A stretch of DNA of 64,000 bases from an uncultured Flavobacteriaceae bacterium (GTDB lineage: Bacteria; Bacteroidota; Bacteroidia; Flavobacteriales; Flavobacteriaceae), in assembly GCA_947488435.1 (NCBI GenBank), contig CANKZG010000001.1:310001-374000 (forward strand), in the 5' to 3' direction. The notes under the pieces were generated by a model. It worked only from the letters and a program-made list of their open reading frames with translations. It did not search any database and had not been told where the DNA came from. Made by a program: the position numbers and the translations under genes. Positions 34,978 through 44,701 of this stretch are shown here, in pieces (within the stretch, counting starts at the first letter, position 1; every line of letters starts with the position of its first letter).

Positions 34978-35448
34978 ATGAAATTTGCTAATCATTTGGT
35001 TAAAATTGATGGTATTGACAAGAAAATATTAAAATTCTTGATGCAAGACGCCCGAAAACCCATTTTAGAAATTGCCCGTAATATTGGTATCTCTGGTGCT
35101 GCTATTCATCAAAGACTGCGCAAGTTGGAAAACTCAGGTTTAATTGCTGGATCAAAGTGTATTATCAATCCTAAGATTCTTGGTTATACCACAATGGCCT
35201 ATGTAGGTATTTTTTTGGATAAAGCAATTAGTAATCCCCTTGCGGTTAAGGAGCTTGAAAAAATTCCTGAGGTTCTGGAATGCCATTATACCACGGGTAA
35301 TTGGTCGATACTCATTAAAATTCTTTGTATTGATAACGAACACCTAATGCAGGTTTTGAATAAAAAAATTCAATCCATCGAAGGCGTTTCAAGAACAGAA
35401 ACCTTTATTTCCTTAAATCAACAAATTGATCGACAAATAACAATTTAA
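34978..35448 (+). CDS. Lrp/AsnC-family transcriptional regulator
   Basis: This 156-residue protein has an N-terminal helix-turn-helix (IDKKILKFLMQDARKPI, GISGAAIHQRLRKLENSGLI) and a C-terminal RAM ligand-binding domain (TMAYVGIFLD, VLECHYTTGNWSILIKI). Lrp-type proteins form octamers and respond to amino acids. The adjacency to a saccharopine dehydrogenase gene suggests control of lysine breakdown. Confidence 0.93.
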   Translation: MKFANHLVKIDGIDKKILKFLMQDARKPILEIARNIGISGAAIHQRLRKLENSGLIAGSKCIINPKILGYTTMAYVGIFLDKAISNPLAVKELEKIPEVLECHYTTGNWSILIKILCIDNEHLMQVLNKKIQSIEGVSRTETFISLNQQIDRQITI

Positions 35449-35494
35449 AGCCATTTTTCTAATGTGCATTTACATATAATAAATGGCTGTTCTG

Positions 35495-36073
35495 CTATTG
35501 TTTTTTTGTGATTTCCAGTCGAATTCTGCTCAACGACTGCGGAGTAATTTTTAGGTAAGATGCAATATACCTTTGCGGGATTTTAAGGGCGAGATCTGGG
35601 TATCGCTTTATAAATTCCAAGTATTTCTCCTTTGCTGATCCAAAATTTAAAAAATCATTGTCCTTCAATTTATTAAGTAGGGTAGCTTCTGTTAAACTTT
35701 TCATCAATACATAAAGCTTTGGAATTTCCTCCGTTAAGCCATTCCAAGTATTCCTTTGTATCGTGAAGATTTCTGTTGCTAATACTGCCTGAAACACACT
35801 TTCTGCGGGAGTTGCATTATAATAACTTTCTAAATCTACTACAAATTGATTTTCACGAACAAAGTATTTCGTTACTTCATCCCCATTTTTTCCTGTGGCA
35901 TAAACGCGAATTACTCCTTTATTTACAAAACCAATTTTTGAACATATCGTACCTTGAGGCAAAAAATCTGATCCTGGCTCAATGAGCTCTGTTTCTGCAT
36001 AACCAACAATATAATCGATGGCTTTTTTTGGTAAAATACCTCCAAAACCCAATGCATTTTTTAAACGCTCCAT
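35495..36073 (-). CDS. Crp/Fnr-family regulator
   Basis: This 192-residue protein has an N-terminal cyclic-nucleotide-binding-like beta-roll (FLPQGTICSKIGFVNKGVIRVY) and a short C-terminal HTH (IPQRYIASYLKITPQSLSRI). It belongs to the Bacteroidota-type Crp/Fnr group, which lacks the Fnr cysteines and clear cAMP contacts. The ligand is unknown. It begins 1 bp after the stop of the SDR gene upstream, so it probably regulates, or is induced with, that reductase. Confidence 0.88.
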   Translation of the reverse strand: MERLKNALGFGGILPKKAIDYIVGYAETELIEPGSDFLPQGTICSKIGFVNKGVIRVYATGKNGDEVTKYFVRENQFVVDLESYYNATPAESVFQAVLATEIFTIQRNTWNGLTEEIPKLYVLMKSLTEATLLNKLKDNDFLNFGSAKEKYLEFIKRYPDLALKIPQRYIASYLKITPQSLSRIRLEITKKQ

Positions 36074-36074
36074 A

Positions 36075-37106
36075 TTAACTTACGATTCCCAATTTAATAA
36101 CACTTTCGGCACAAGCCAGAACCGCTTCTTTAACCGGTATAGGTTCCCACCCCAAATCATGCTTTGCCTTAGTGTAATTTAATTTTCGTTCTACTCCCAA
36201 ATCCACAAGAATAGGCTTTAATGAGGTATCTATATTCGAAAACAAGCGTACCATAAAATTGGGAAGCACAGTTGTAGGCACCTTCCGATTTGGGTAAGCG
36301 TTTTTTAAAATTTGAGCTACTTCTTTAAATTGCAAATACCCCGACGATCCCACATAACGTTGATTAGCAGCTTTAGGAGCCTCCATAGCTTTTATAAGTA
36401 AATCAGCCACTGAACGCACGTCTACCATATCAAAACCAATCTTAGGAACCGCAGGAGAACTCCCGTCAATAGCTTTAATTACAATATTTGCAGAAGTGCC
36501 AAAATCCTTTTCCAACACTGGACCTAAAATCGCTCCAGGACAAACTGTTGTTAATTCCATGCCGGAATCATCATTTTCAATAAATTCCCATGCCGCTTTC
36601 TCCGCAATGGTTTTGCTTCTAAAATAAGGTGTTGAGTCCATGATATTGTCCACATTAGTCCAGTTTTTTTCATCAAAAATCCCATTGCGTTGTTCTTTCT
36701 TTTTACCATATATTATTGCGCCAGTGGAGGAGGTTATTACCACTCTTTTCACATTGTTCTTTGCGGCTGCCTTTAAAATAGCTAAGGTTCCGTTTTTGGC
36801 AGGTCTAATTAATTCATCCTCATGCTTAGGTAACGTTTTTGGAAACGGGGATGCTATGTGTTGCACATAATCCACATCTTTGGTTAGCGTATTCCAAATT
36901 TCCTTATTTTCTAAATCAGCCACTACAACCTCTAAATTGTGAGCTTTTGAGCTATGTTCGGAAATAACATTTCTTATAGCTTTTATTCTGTTAACATCTC
37001 GAACTGTACCAACTACCTTATAACCTTTTTCTAAAAGTTGAATTGCTGTATGTGATCCTAAAAAACCCGTGACACCAGTAAGTAAAATTTTTAAATCTTC
37101 TTTCAT
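36075..37106 (-). CDS. SDR-family NAD(P) aldehyde/ketone reductase
   Basis: This 343-residue extended SDR resembles dihydroflavonol-4-reductase and yeast-type carbonyl reductases. It has the nucleotide-binding TGVTGFLGSHTAIQL, the conserved DYVQHIASPFP, the catalytic Ser region (VVITSSTGAII) and YxxxK (YFRSKTIAE). NADPH is the likely cofactor, based on the basic residues after strand 2 (VRDVNRIK). It is first in a two-gene operon with the Crp/Fnr regulator. The substrate is unknown. Confidence 0.88.
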   Translation of the reverse strand: MKEDLKILLTGVTGFLGSHTAIQLLEKGYKVVGTVRDVNRIKAIRNVISEHSSKAHNLEVVVADLENKEIWNTLTKDVDYVQHIASPFPKTLPKHEDELIRPAKNGTLAILKAAAKNNVKRVVITSSTGAIIYGKKKEQRNGIFDEKNWTNVDNIMDSTPYFRSKTIAEKAAWEFIENDDSGMELTTVCPGAILGPVLEKDFGTSANIVIKAIDGSSPAVPKIGFDMVDVRSVADLLIKAMEAPKAANQRYVGSSGYLQFKEVAQILKNAYPNRKVPTTVLPNFMVRLFSNIDTSLKPILVDLGVERKLNYTKAKHDLGWEPIPVKEAVLACAESVIKLGIVS

Positions 37107-37194
37107 AAATTATTAAATGACTTTTCAGGTCATAAAACTGATAAATAAATAATACATATAAATTAACAAATGGTAATTAATCTGAAAACAAAAA

Positions 37195-37219
37195 AAGCCT
37201 GCTAGATACTAGCAAGCTT
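37195..37219 (-). terminator. Terminator after zinc metallopeptidase gene
   Basis: An 11-bp stem (37195-37205 with 37209-37219, one mismatch) has a 3-nt loop and, on the minus strand, is followed by a T-run. It lies 22 bp past the metallopeptidase stop. Confidence 0.8.
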
Positions 37220-37241
37220 CTTGTATTTTTATTTAACATTA

Positions 37242-37952
37242 CTAATCTCTACTAGCTACGCGCATTGCAAAGTACAAGAGGGTAGCTAATGCTCCAATTG
37301 CCGCTACCACATAGGTTCGAGCTGCCCATTTTAAAGCATCTTCGGCTCCTGCGTATTCTTGCTGACTTACCATGTTTTTGTTTTTCAACCAAGCCAAAGC
37401 TCTATTACTGGCATCGTACTCCACGGGAAGTGTTACAAAACTAAATAAGGTTCCTATTCCATAAAGTCCAACTCCTGCCCAAGCGATTGTAGCTCCTATA
37501 CCGCCACCTATAGCTGTAGTACTCATCAATGCCAATCCTCCAAAAATCACCCACATCGAAAATCGAGAGGTAACACTAAGCACAGGAACCAATTTTGACC
37601 GCATTTGCAACCAACTATAGGCTTGCGCATGTTGCACTGCATGACCACATTCATGAGCTGCTACGGCAGCTGCCGAAGCATTACGCTGGCTATATACTCC
37701 TTCACTTAAATTAACAGTTTTATTTGCAGGATTATAATGATCAGTTAGCATTCCAGGAGTTGAAACTACCTTAACATCACGAATACCGTGATCGGCTAAC
37801 ATTTTCTCTGCAATTTCAGCGCCACTCATTCCATTTCGTAAATGTACTTTGGAATAGTGCTTAAATTTACTTTTTAGGCGATTGCTGACTAACATACTTA
37901 TTAGCCCAAAAGCTCCAGCAATAACAATATATCCTATATCAAATCCAAACAT
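37242..37952 (-). CDS. Membrane zinc metallopeptidase (YugP family)
   Basis: This 236-residue protein has an N-terminal membrane helix, a zinc-protease motif HECGH at residues 100-104 (AAVAAHECGHAVQHA) and three further hydrophobic segments toward the C terminus. It matches the YugP/neutral zinc metallopeptidase family (about 230 residues), presumed to act in membrane protein quality control. It is monocistronic with its own terminator. Confidence 0.92.
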   Translation of the reverse strand: MFGFDIGYIVIAGAFGLISMLVSNRLKSKFKHYSKVHLRNGMSGAEIAEKMLADHGIRDVKVVSTPGMLTDHYNPANKTVNLSEGVYSQRNASAAAVAAHECGHAVQHAQAYSWLQMRSKLVPVLSVTSRFSMWVIFGGLALMSTTAIGGGIGATIAWAGVGLYGIGTLFSFVTLPVEYDASNRALAWLKNKNMVSQQEYAGAEDALKWAARTYVVAAIGALATLLYFAMRVASRD

Positions 37953-38048
37953 AATTTTACTTTTTGATTGTTCTTATAAATATAAAGAAATACTAACAAA
38001 AACCCCGCCAAGAGAGGATTAGAATATAAATACTGACAAAATGTACTA

Positions 38049-39152
38049 TTATGATACGATTACAGGTTTATTCTTGAATGCTTCCTTGATTTCTGAATAA
38101 ACTATTTCGCCTAAGCAAATATTTAAACCTTTCTCTAAAGTCATATCCGCACTACAAGCTTTTTCCCAGCCCAAATTCGCTAATTTAAGGACATAGGGCA
38201 ATGTTACATTTGTTAAAGCCATTGTAGATGTATAAGGAACAGCTCCCGGCATATTTGTAACACAATAATGAACCACATCATCAATAATATAAATCGGATC
38301 ATTATGCGTAGTAGGTCGAGTTGTTTCTATGCAACCTCCTTGATCAACAGCAACATCAACAATGACCGTTCCTGGTCGCATTTCCTTTAACATTTCCCTT
38401 GTTATTAATTTTGGTGCTTTAGCTCCCTTTAACAAAACGCCCCCAACGATAAGATCATGATTTGCAATACATTTTCTTATATTAAATTCATTGGAAAATT
38501 CAGTAACCACGTGATTTGGCATTACATCATTAACGTAGCGCAAACGTTTCATATTAACGTCCAGTACTGTAACATGAGCTCCTAAGCCTGCAGCCATTTT
38601 AGCTGCTTGAATCCCCACAACACCTGCGCCTAAAATCAGTACTTTTCCAGGCGGCACTCCTGGGACACCTCCTAACAAAACGCCCCTCCCTTTTTCTGGC
38701 TTTTCAAGATATTTAGCTCCTTGTTGAATTGCCATACGCCCTGCAACTTCGGACATTGGTGTTAACAACGGAAGCGTTCCATCCGAATCTTCCACAGTTT
38801 CATAAGCAATACAAATAGCTTTGGAGTTAACCATTGCCTCCGTTAAAGTTTGACTAGAAGCAAAATGAAAATAGGTAAATACAATTTGATCTTTTTGTAT
38901 TATTTTGTATTCTTCTTCAATTGGTTCCTTTACTTTTACAATCATTTCGGCCAAAGCATATACCTGACCTATTGTATCCAAAATTACTCCACCGGCCTGT
39001 TGGTAATCACTATTCAAAAATCCACTTCCTTCCCCTGCTCCCGATTGCACATATACTGAATGTCCATTTTTTACCAATTCATAAACTCCCGCCGGAGTCA
39101 TTCCAACCCGATTTTCGTTGTTCTTAATTTCCTTAGGCACCCCTATTATCAT
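38049..39152 (-). CDS. ald: Alanine dehydrogenase
   Basis: This enzyme carries out NAD-dependent oxidative deamination of L-alanine to pyruvate. The family start MIIGVPKEIKNNENRVG corresponds to ATG 39152; the frame extends 10 residues further but without conservation. It has the substrate-binding region (VKVKEPIEEEY), the Rossmann motif (LILGAGVVGIQAAKMA) and the C-terminal VAVDQGGCIETTRPT. Together with pckA this supports use of amino acids as carbon source. Confidence 0.95.
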   Translation of the reverse strand: MIIGVPKEIKNNENRVGMTPAGVYELVKNGHSVYVQSGAGEGSGFLNSDYQQAGGVILDTIGQVYALAEMIVKVKEPIEEEYKIIQKDQIVFTYFHFASSQTLTEAMVNSKAICIAYETVEDSDGTLPLLTPMSEVAGRMAIQQGAKYLEKPEKGRGVLLGGVPGVPPGKVLILGAGVVGIQAAKMAAGLGAHVTVLDVNMKRLRYVNDVMPNHVVTEFSNEFNIRKCIANHDLIVGGVLLKGAKAPKLITREMLKEMRPGTVIVDVAVDQGGCIETTRPTTHNDPIYIIDDVVHYCVTNMPGAVPYTSTMALTNVTLPYVLKLANLGWEKACSADMTLEKGLNICLGEIVYSEIKEAFKNKPVIVS

Positions 39153-39337
39153 AATATTTGATTTTATTCTATCAAAAATCAAACAAATATTGTAAACTAA
39201 AAAATAAACGTCCTTAAAATAAGGGGTATGTACTCAAAAAAACGATTTATTATATGTTTTTGAACATTTTTATAGGGGGTTCATTTAAAAAAGTTGTTTT
39301 ATTTGAATAAATTGTACTGATTTCTAGGGGTTGAATG

Positions 39338-39592
39338 CTATTTGTATCTAAGTTTTAACAATATCATAATTAAGACAAGTAAGCTTGTAGTGGCGTTGGT
39401 TAGGATAACTGATATGCTTTGAATATTTATCCCGTACAACAACCAAAGCAATACTCCCATAAAAAGCACAGTATACATGCTTAAAGAAACATCTTTAGTC
39501 GACTTTTCGCGCCATGTTTTATAGACCTGTGGCACAAAAGCAGCAGTAGTAAGAAAACCTGCAATAATCCCGATAATTTCTATCTTATCCAT
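39338..39592 (-). CDS. SemiSWEET-family sugar transporter
   Basis: This 84-residue protein has three membrane helices and the PQ motif (TTAAFVPQVYKTWREKST) typical of SemiSWEETs, which form homodimers that let sugars cross the inner membrane by facilitated diffusion. The sugar is unknown. It sits 51 bp downstream of leuS, and no functional link is obvious. Confidence 0.88.
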   Translation of the reverse strand: MDKIEIIGIIAGFLTTAAFVPQVYKTWREKSTKDVSLSMYTVLFMGVLLWLLYGINIQSISVILTNATTSLLVLIMILLKLRYK

Positions 39593-39643
39593 AATTATAA
39601 TCCCACATTAAATCTGTACTACCCGGAAAGATACTGCTACCTA

Positions 39644-42478
39644 TTACCCAACAATATTTACAATTTTTCCAGGCACTACAATTACTTTTTTAGGCGTTCT
39701 ACCCTGCAGCTGTGCTTGTGTTTTTTGATGTTCCATTACCGCTTTCTCTATGGCTTCTTTTTCCATATCGATTGGAAACTCCAATTTAAAACGCATTTTT
39801 CCGTTGAAGGAGATTGGGTATTCCTTGCTACTTTCTATAAGATACTTTTCTTCAAACTTAGGAAAAGGAACCTCAGCTACGGATTCTTTATACCCTAACT
39901 TTTCCCAGAGTTCTTCGGCAATATGCGGTGCATATGGCGATACCAAAATAACCAAAGCCTCTAAGATCGCTCTGCTTGTACATTTTTGAGTAGACAACTC
40001 ATTTACAGCAATCATAAATGTAGATACCGAAGTATTAAAGCTAAAGTTCTCAATATCCTCTTCTACTTTTTTTATGGTCTTGTGTAGTGTTTTGTAGTTG
40101 TCTGATGATGGAGTCGTGTCGGTAACTTTAAAAATACCCTCTACTCCTGAATGATACAATCGCCACATTTTTTTAAGAAAGCTATAAACTCCTGTTATTC
40201 CTGCCGTATTCCATGGTTTTGACTGCTCTAAGGGGCCTAAAAACATTTCGTACAAACGCAGGGCGTCCGCTCCATAAGCTTCACATATGGCATCCGGATT
40301 AACAACATTATACCAACGTTTAGACATTTTTTCAACCTCGCGGCCTACAATATATTTGTCATCTTCAAGTAAGAATTCTGCTTTTTTGAATTGTGGTTGC
40401 CAATTTTTCAATGCTCCAACATCTAAAACATCAACTGAATCAATTAGATTAACATCAACTCTAAGTTCTTCTGTTTCATAATTACTTTTCAACCCTTTAG
40501 AAACATATTTATCCGTTCCACTAATTCTATAAATAATAGCACTTGTGCCTAAAATCATTCCCTGATTAATCAGTTTTTTAGCAAATTCTTCTTTCAAAAC
40601 TATTCCCCTATCAAACAAAAACTTCTGCCAAAAACGAGCATACAATAGATGTCCAGTAGCATGTTCACTGCCTCCAATATATAAATCCACATCCTGCCAA
40701 TAGTCCATTGCTTCTTTAGAAAAGAGTTCTTTATTATTGTCGGGATCCATATATCGGTTAAAGTAAAAACTACTCCCTGCCCATCCTGGCATGGTATTAA
40801 GTTCTAGTGGAAATACCGTTTTATAATCTATCAATTGGTTGCTTACAACGCTAGCTTGTTTTGTATCCCATGCCCATTCTAAGGCATTCCCTAAGGGCGG
40901 TTCGCCGGTTTCCGTAGGTAAATATTTTTCTACCTCTGGTAACTTTAAGGGCAAATGTTCTTTGGCTATCATTTGTGGCATTCCATCCACATAATATACC
41001 GGAAAAGGTTCCCCCCAGTATCGTTGTCGACTAAAAACAGCATCTCGCAAGCGGTAATTAATTTTACCTTGTCCTTGATCTAACTTTTCCAGTTCATAAA
41101 TTGCACGCTTTACTGCTTTTTTATAGGATAACCCATTTAAAAAGTCGGAATTGGCGATCACAGTTTTGTCTTTATCTGAAAAAGCTTCGTTTGAAATATC
41201 TACTCCTTCAAAAATATTGGGAATAGCAATATCAAAATGTTTTGCAAAATCATAATCACGTTGATCTCCACAAGGAACAGACATTACGGCACCTGTTCCG
41301 TAACCTGCCAATACATAATCTCCGATCCAAATTGGAATTTGTCGTTTGGTAAATGGATGTTCCGCATAGCTTCCGGTAAATGCTCCAGAAATCGTTTTTA
41401 CATCGGCCATGCGATCTCGTTCAGATCGCTTCGCAGTAGCTTCGATATATGTCTTTACTTCTGTTTTTTGAGCAGCTGTGGTAATCTTAGCTACCAACTC
41501 GTGTTCGGGAGCTAAGGTCATAAAGCTGACCCCAAAAATCGTGTCTGGTCGTGTTGTAAATACTTCAATAGGAAACCTTTCTTTTGCGTTTTCAGATGGT
41601 ATTGTGTAGAATTTTACTGATGCTCCCTGAGATCGACCAATCCAATTGGTTTGTGAATCTTTAAGGGGTTGCGGCCAATCTATAGTGTTTAATCCATCTA
41701 ACAAACGCTGTGCATATGCTGAAATACGCATCATCCATTGGGTCATTTTCTTTCGTACAACCGGATGTCCTCCGCGTTCCGACACCCCATTTACAATCTC
41801 ATCATTTGCTAAAACAGTGCCTAAGGCCGGACACCAATTCACTTCCGCTTCTGCCAAATACGTCAGTCGATATTTAAGTAGGATAGCCTCTCTTTCCTTT
41901 TTCGAATACCGGTTCCAATCAGAAGCAGAAAACTGTTCAATATCCTCATCGCAAACGGCATTTACATCTTTATTGCCATTTGTCTCAAATAATTGTATTA
42001 AAGTATCAATTGCAACGGCTTTATCTTCGTTTTTATCGTACCAAGAATTGAAGAGTTCAATAAATATCCACTGTGTCCATCTGTAATATTTTGGATCGCT
42101 TGTTCGTACTTCCCTCGACCAGTCAAAAGAAAATCCAATCTGATCGAGTTGTCGTCGGTAGGTTTTAATATTTTCTTCCGTGGTAATTGCTGGATGTTGC
42201 CCTGTTTGTATAGCATACTGTTCTGCTGGAAGACCGAAAGAGTCATATCCTTGCGGATGCAGTACATTAAAGCCCTTATGTCGTTTATAACGTGCATAAA
42301 TATCACTGGCAATATATCCTAGCGGATGTCCCACATGCAATCCCGCCCCCGAAGGATACGGAAACATATCTAACACATAATACTTGGGCTTATCTGTATT
42401 ATTTTTGGCCTTAAAAGTGCCTCTTTCAGCCCATATTTTTTGCCATTTCTTTTCAATATCCTGAAAATCGTAATTCAT
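39644..42478 (-). CDS. leuS: Leucine--tRNA ligase
   Basis: This 944-residue class I synthetase has the HIGH motif as HVGH (residues 48-51, GAGLHVGHPLGY), a CP1 editing domain with the Thr-rich FTTRPDTIFGVSF and the catalytic-Asp region GTGAVMSVPCGDQRDYDFA, and KMSKS as VEKMSKRWYN. The leucine-specific insertion before KMSKS is present. The length, somewhat above the E. coli enzyme, is usual for Bacteroidota. Confidence 0.97.
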   Translation of the reverse strand: MNYDFQDIEKKWQKIWAERGTFKAKNNTDKPKYYVLDMFPYPSGAGLHVGHPLGYIASDIYARYKRHKGFNVLHPQGYDSFGLPAEQYAIQTGQHPAITTEENIKTYRRQLDQIGFSFDWSREVRTSDPKYYRWTQWIFIELFNSWYDKNEDKAVAIDTLIQLFETNGNKDVNAVCDEDIEQFSASDWNRYSKKEREAILLKYRLTYLAEAEVNWCPALGTVLANDEIVNGVSERGGHPVVRKKMTQWMMRISAYAQRLLDGLNTIDWPQPLKDSQTNWIGRSQGASVKFYTIPSENAKERFPIEVFTTRPDTIFGVSFMTLAPEHELVAKITTAAQKTEVKTYIEATAKRSERDRMADVKTISGAFTGSYAEHPFTKRQIPIWIGDYVLAGYGTGAVMSVPCGDQRDYDFAKHFDIAIPNIFEGVDISNEAFSDKDKTVIANSDFLNGLSYKKAVKRAIYELEKLDQGQGKINYRLRDAVFSRQRYWGEPFPVYYVDGMPQMIAKEHLPLKLPEVEKYLPTETGEPPLGNALEWAWDTKQASVVSNQLIDYKTVFPLELNTMPGWAGSSFYFNRYMDPDNNKELFSKEAMDYWQDVDLYIGGSEHATGHLLYARFWQKFLFDRGIVLKEEFAKKLINQGMILGTSAIIYRISGTDKYVSKGLKSNYETEELRVDVNLIDSVDVLDVGALKNWQPQFKKAEFLLEDDKYIVGREVEKMSKRWYNVVNPDAICEAYGADALRLYEMFLGPLEQSKPWNTAGITGVYSFLKKMWRLYHSGVEGIFKVTDTTPSSDNYKTLHKTIKKVEEDIENFSFNTSVSTFMIAVNELSTQKCTSRAILEALVILVSPYAPHIAEELWEKLGYKESVAEVPFPKFEEKYLIESSKEYPISFNGKMRFKLEFPIDMEKEAIEKAVMEHQKTQAQLQGRTPKKVIVVPGKIVNIVG

Positions 42479-42566
42479 GTTAGTTGTTTAGATACGTTTT
42501 GCTACACTAAATTTCGGCAAAAATAAGTTTAATCCTGCTAAGGGAAAAGGCATGGGCTTTGAATCT

Positions 42567-43424
42567 TTATAAAACAGGCATAAGCAGTTTTCCATTGTAT
42601 AAAATCCATATCATAGATAATATCGCAGAAATATTGATTGCAAAGCCAAAAAGTTTCATCTGTTTTTGAGTATACGGACGATCTTTAAAAAAAATAGTTA
42701 AGTCCAGAACTAACCAAAGTGCAAAGAGGAAAAGAAAAGATGCCAGTACAATATCTAGGAACCAGATCCATACCAAGATGGCTTCAAGCATAAGCAATAG
42801 CAGCATTATTGTTTTTGCTTTCTTTCTACCTAAAACGGCTGCAGTTGTTTTTTTACCTGCTTTTAAGTCTGGTTCAATATCCATAATTTCTCCAGCAATA
42901 TGCGCTTGAAATGCAAAAAGAGACAGGTAAACAAGCGTTTGCCAAGGGAGTGGGTCTAAACTGTTGAGTTCAATGCAAAAAAAAGCAGTTAGCACATAAC
43001 CCACCTGAATTAAAATTTCGAAAGGCGGTCTTTCCTTTAATCGCAATGGCTTAAAATTATAGGCAACATTAACAAGGACCATCACTACCAGAAGCAGCAA
43101 CATTTTCAACCCACTCATATAGGTGAAACCAATAATAAATGGAGTAATAAGAATGCCTATTTTTAAAGGCATTCTTTTCAGTTGCTTTTTGGTAGCTTTT
43201 GCTCCAAAAAGAAAGTTCCCTTTTCGGGGGTTCACTGCATCTGCTGTAACATCATTGTAATCGTTAAGCCCATATACCAAATAGTTAAGAGGAAAGGTAA
43301 CAAAAAGCAACCCCAACCAAAATGGGAAAGATTTCCAAAAACCTGCTTCGTTACTAAATGGAACTAAGTATATCCAAATGGTAGGAAACCAAAGTCCAGG
43401 TCTAGAAATTTTTAAATCTAACAA
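42567..43424 (-). CDS. UbiA-family prenyltransferase
   Basis: This 285-residue polytopic protein has both UbiA Asp-rich motifs: NDYNDVTADAVNPRKG in the first half and DIEPDLKAGKKTTA in the second. These bind the magnesium-prenyl diphosphate. Such enzymes attach isoprenoid chains to aromatic or other acceptors (menaquinone, haem O, carotenoid or lipid pathways). The acceptor is not evident. It is separated from leuS by 88 bp and may be co-transcribed. Confidence 0.87.
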   Translation of the reverse strand: MLDLKISRPGLWFPTIWIYLVPFSNEAGFWKSFPFWLGLLFVTFPLNYLVYGLNDYNDVTADAVNPRKGNFLFGAKATKKQLKRMPLKIGILITPFIIGFTYMSGLKMLLLLVVMVLVNVAYNFKPLRLKERPPFEILIQVGYVLTAFFCIELNSLDPLPWQTLVYLSLFAFQAHIAGEIMDIEPDLKAGKKTTAAVLGRKKAKTIMLLLLMLEAILVWIWFLDIVLASFLFLFALWLVLDLTIFFKDRPYTQKQMKLFGFAINISAILSMIWILYNGKLLMPVL

Positions 43425-43466
43425 TTAGTTTTTATTTAAATAGTGCAGACACACCGTACTTATTTT

Positions 43467-44522
43467 CTAAAATTGAGTGCTATGTTTAACTGGGAATTGT
43501 TCTGGAATATCTACCTTGGCCTCTCCCAGATTCTGTCTTAAATCAATCTCTATTCCTCTAGCTATAGTAGAAATTGGAACATCATTGGCAGTTCCTTCAA
43601 AAGGATTTTCCCCAGTTCTTCCTATGCGTTCCATGGTATGAAAAATCCAAGCAACGATGACGTAAAACGGGATAGAAAACCAAATAAACAAGTCCCCTAT
43701 TGATGGAGCTGTAGTACGAATATCAATTCCTATTTGGGCAAATTGAGGCACCAACGCCATGGGTAATAGCAACACAAATATCCACATAAAAAAGTGGTTA
43801 AGTGTCGCAAAATGTCTCGGGTACGGAAAGTTCTTAATTCTTTCGCTCTTACCTTGCAGCGTAAATAATTCCTGAATGACACCTTCCAATTCTAAAAAAG
43901 AAAACTCCCAAATCATCCCTTTTTCTTTAAGTATTCTAAGGTGATGTGATTGCAAATAAAGCAATGCGGTCTGTTTATTTGACTTTTCAGCGATATAGGC
44001 ATAATCTTCTTCGGAGATATATGGTTTTATATCATCGCTAAAAACGGTATCATGTTCGGGTGGACGCATATCCCATTCCCTGTTCGTTCTATGATTTGCA
44101 GTAGTTTCCCATGGCTTATTTGCACGCATTGCATGACGTAAAGCAGTCATCCAACCAATATGCCGATACGTAATTGTTTTAATTTCCTTTTGCAACTCTT
44201 CCTGATTCATCGGTTTATCCGCATATTCATTCGTTATCATATCCTGAAGAAACAAACCAAAAGTTCTGGAAGTATTTACAATACCGCCCCAAATTTTTCT
44301 TGCTTCCCAAATTCTACCATAAGCAGCATTGTTTTGAAACCCAATAACAAAGGCAACCGCGGTTCCAATCAATGCAAGAGGCGTCCAGGGTATTTTTAAC
44401 CAGGACAATTCAAAAAAGTAATAGAGTGCAACCCAAACAGAAATGATAATAAAAAACAATAAAGTTTCGAATCGTGTCCACCAAGCCATTTCAAAGGCGG
44501 TATAATTTTTTTTAATGTGCAT
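43467..44522 (-). CDS. Bestrophin-family anion channel
   Basis: This 351-residue protein has the bestrophin features: an N-terminal W-rich membrane entry, the pore-region segment GFQNNAAYGRIWEARKIWGG, and further helices near residues 235-300. Bacterial bestrophins form pentameric chloride or cation channels in the inner membrane. It is divergent from ftsX. The physiological ion and trigger are unknown. Confidence 0.88.
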   Translation of the reverse strand: MHIKKNYTAFEMAWWTRFETLLFFIIISVWVALYYFFELSWLKIPWTPLALIGTAVAFVIGFQNNAAYGRIWEARKIWGGIVNTSRTFGLFLQDMITNEYADKPMNQEELQKEIKTITYRHIGWMTALRHAMRANKPWETTANHRTNREWDMRPPEHDTVFSDDIKPYISEEDYAYIAEKSNKQTALLYLQSHHLRILKEKGMIWEFSFLELEGVIQELFTLQGKSERIKNFPYPRHFATLNHFFMWIFVLLLPMALVPQFAQIGIDIRTTAPSIGDLFIWFSIPFYVIVAWIFHTMERIGRTGENPFEGTANDVPISTIARGIEIDLRQNLGEAKVDIPEQFPVKHSTQF

Positions 44523-44648
44523 AAAAAAAGATTGATCAAATAATAGAATGAAATGTACTAATAAAATTATACAATTTTTCTTAGGAATAGAATCGTTTTA
44601 AGCGCTTTGCCTATTATACCTCATCAAAGTCTGTAAAAACGCAACTCG

Positions 44649-44678
44649 TTGTTTTATTTTATCTTAAATTTACCTTGC
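44649..44678 (+). promoter_or_regulatory. Candidate promoter of ftsX cluster
   Basis: TTG (44649-44651), 19 nt, then TACCTTGC (44671-44678), close to TAnnTTTG, ending 23 bp before the ftsX ATG. Confidence 0.4.
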
Positions 44679-44701
44679 TATTTTACACATGCGTTTATAC
44701 T

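Noticed and set aside
41646-42086. 146-codon plus-strand ORF inside leuS
   Set aside because: It is antisense to a well-conserved part of leuS and has no recognisable domain or signal.
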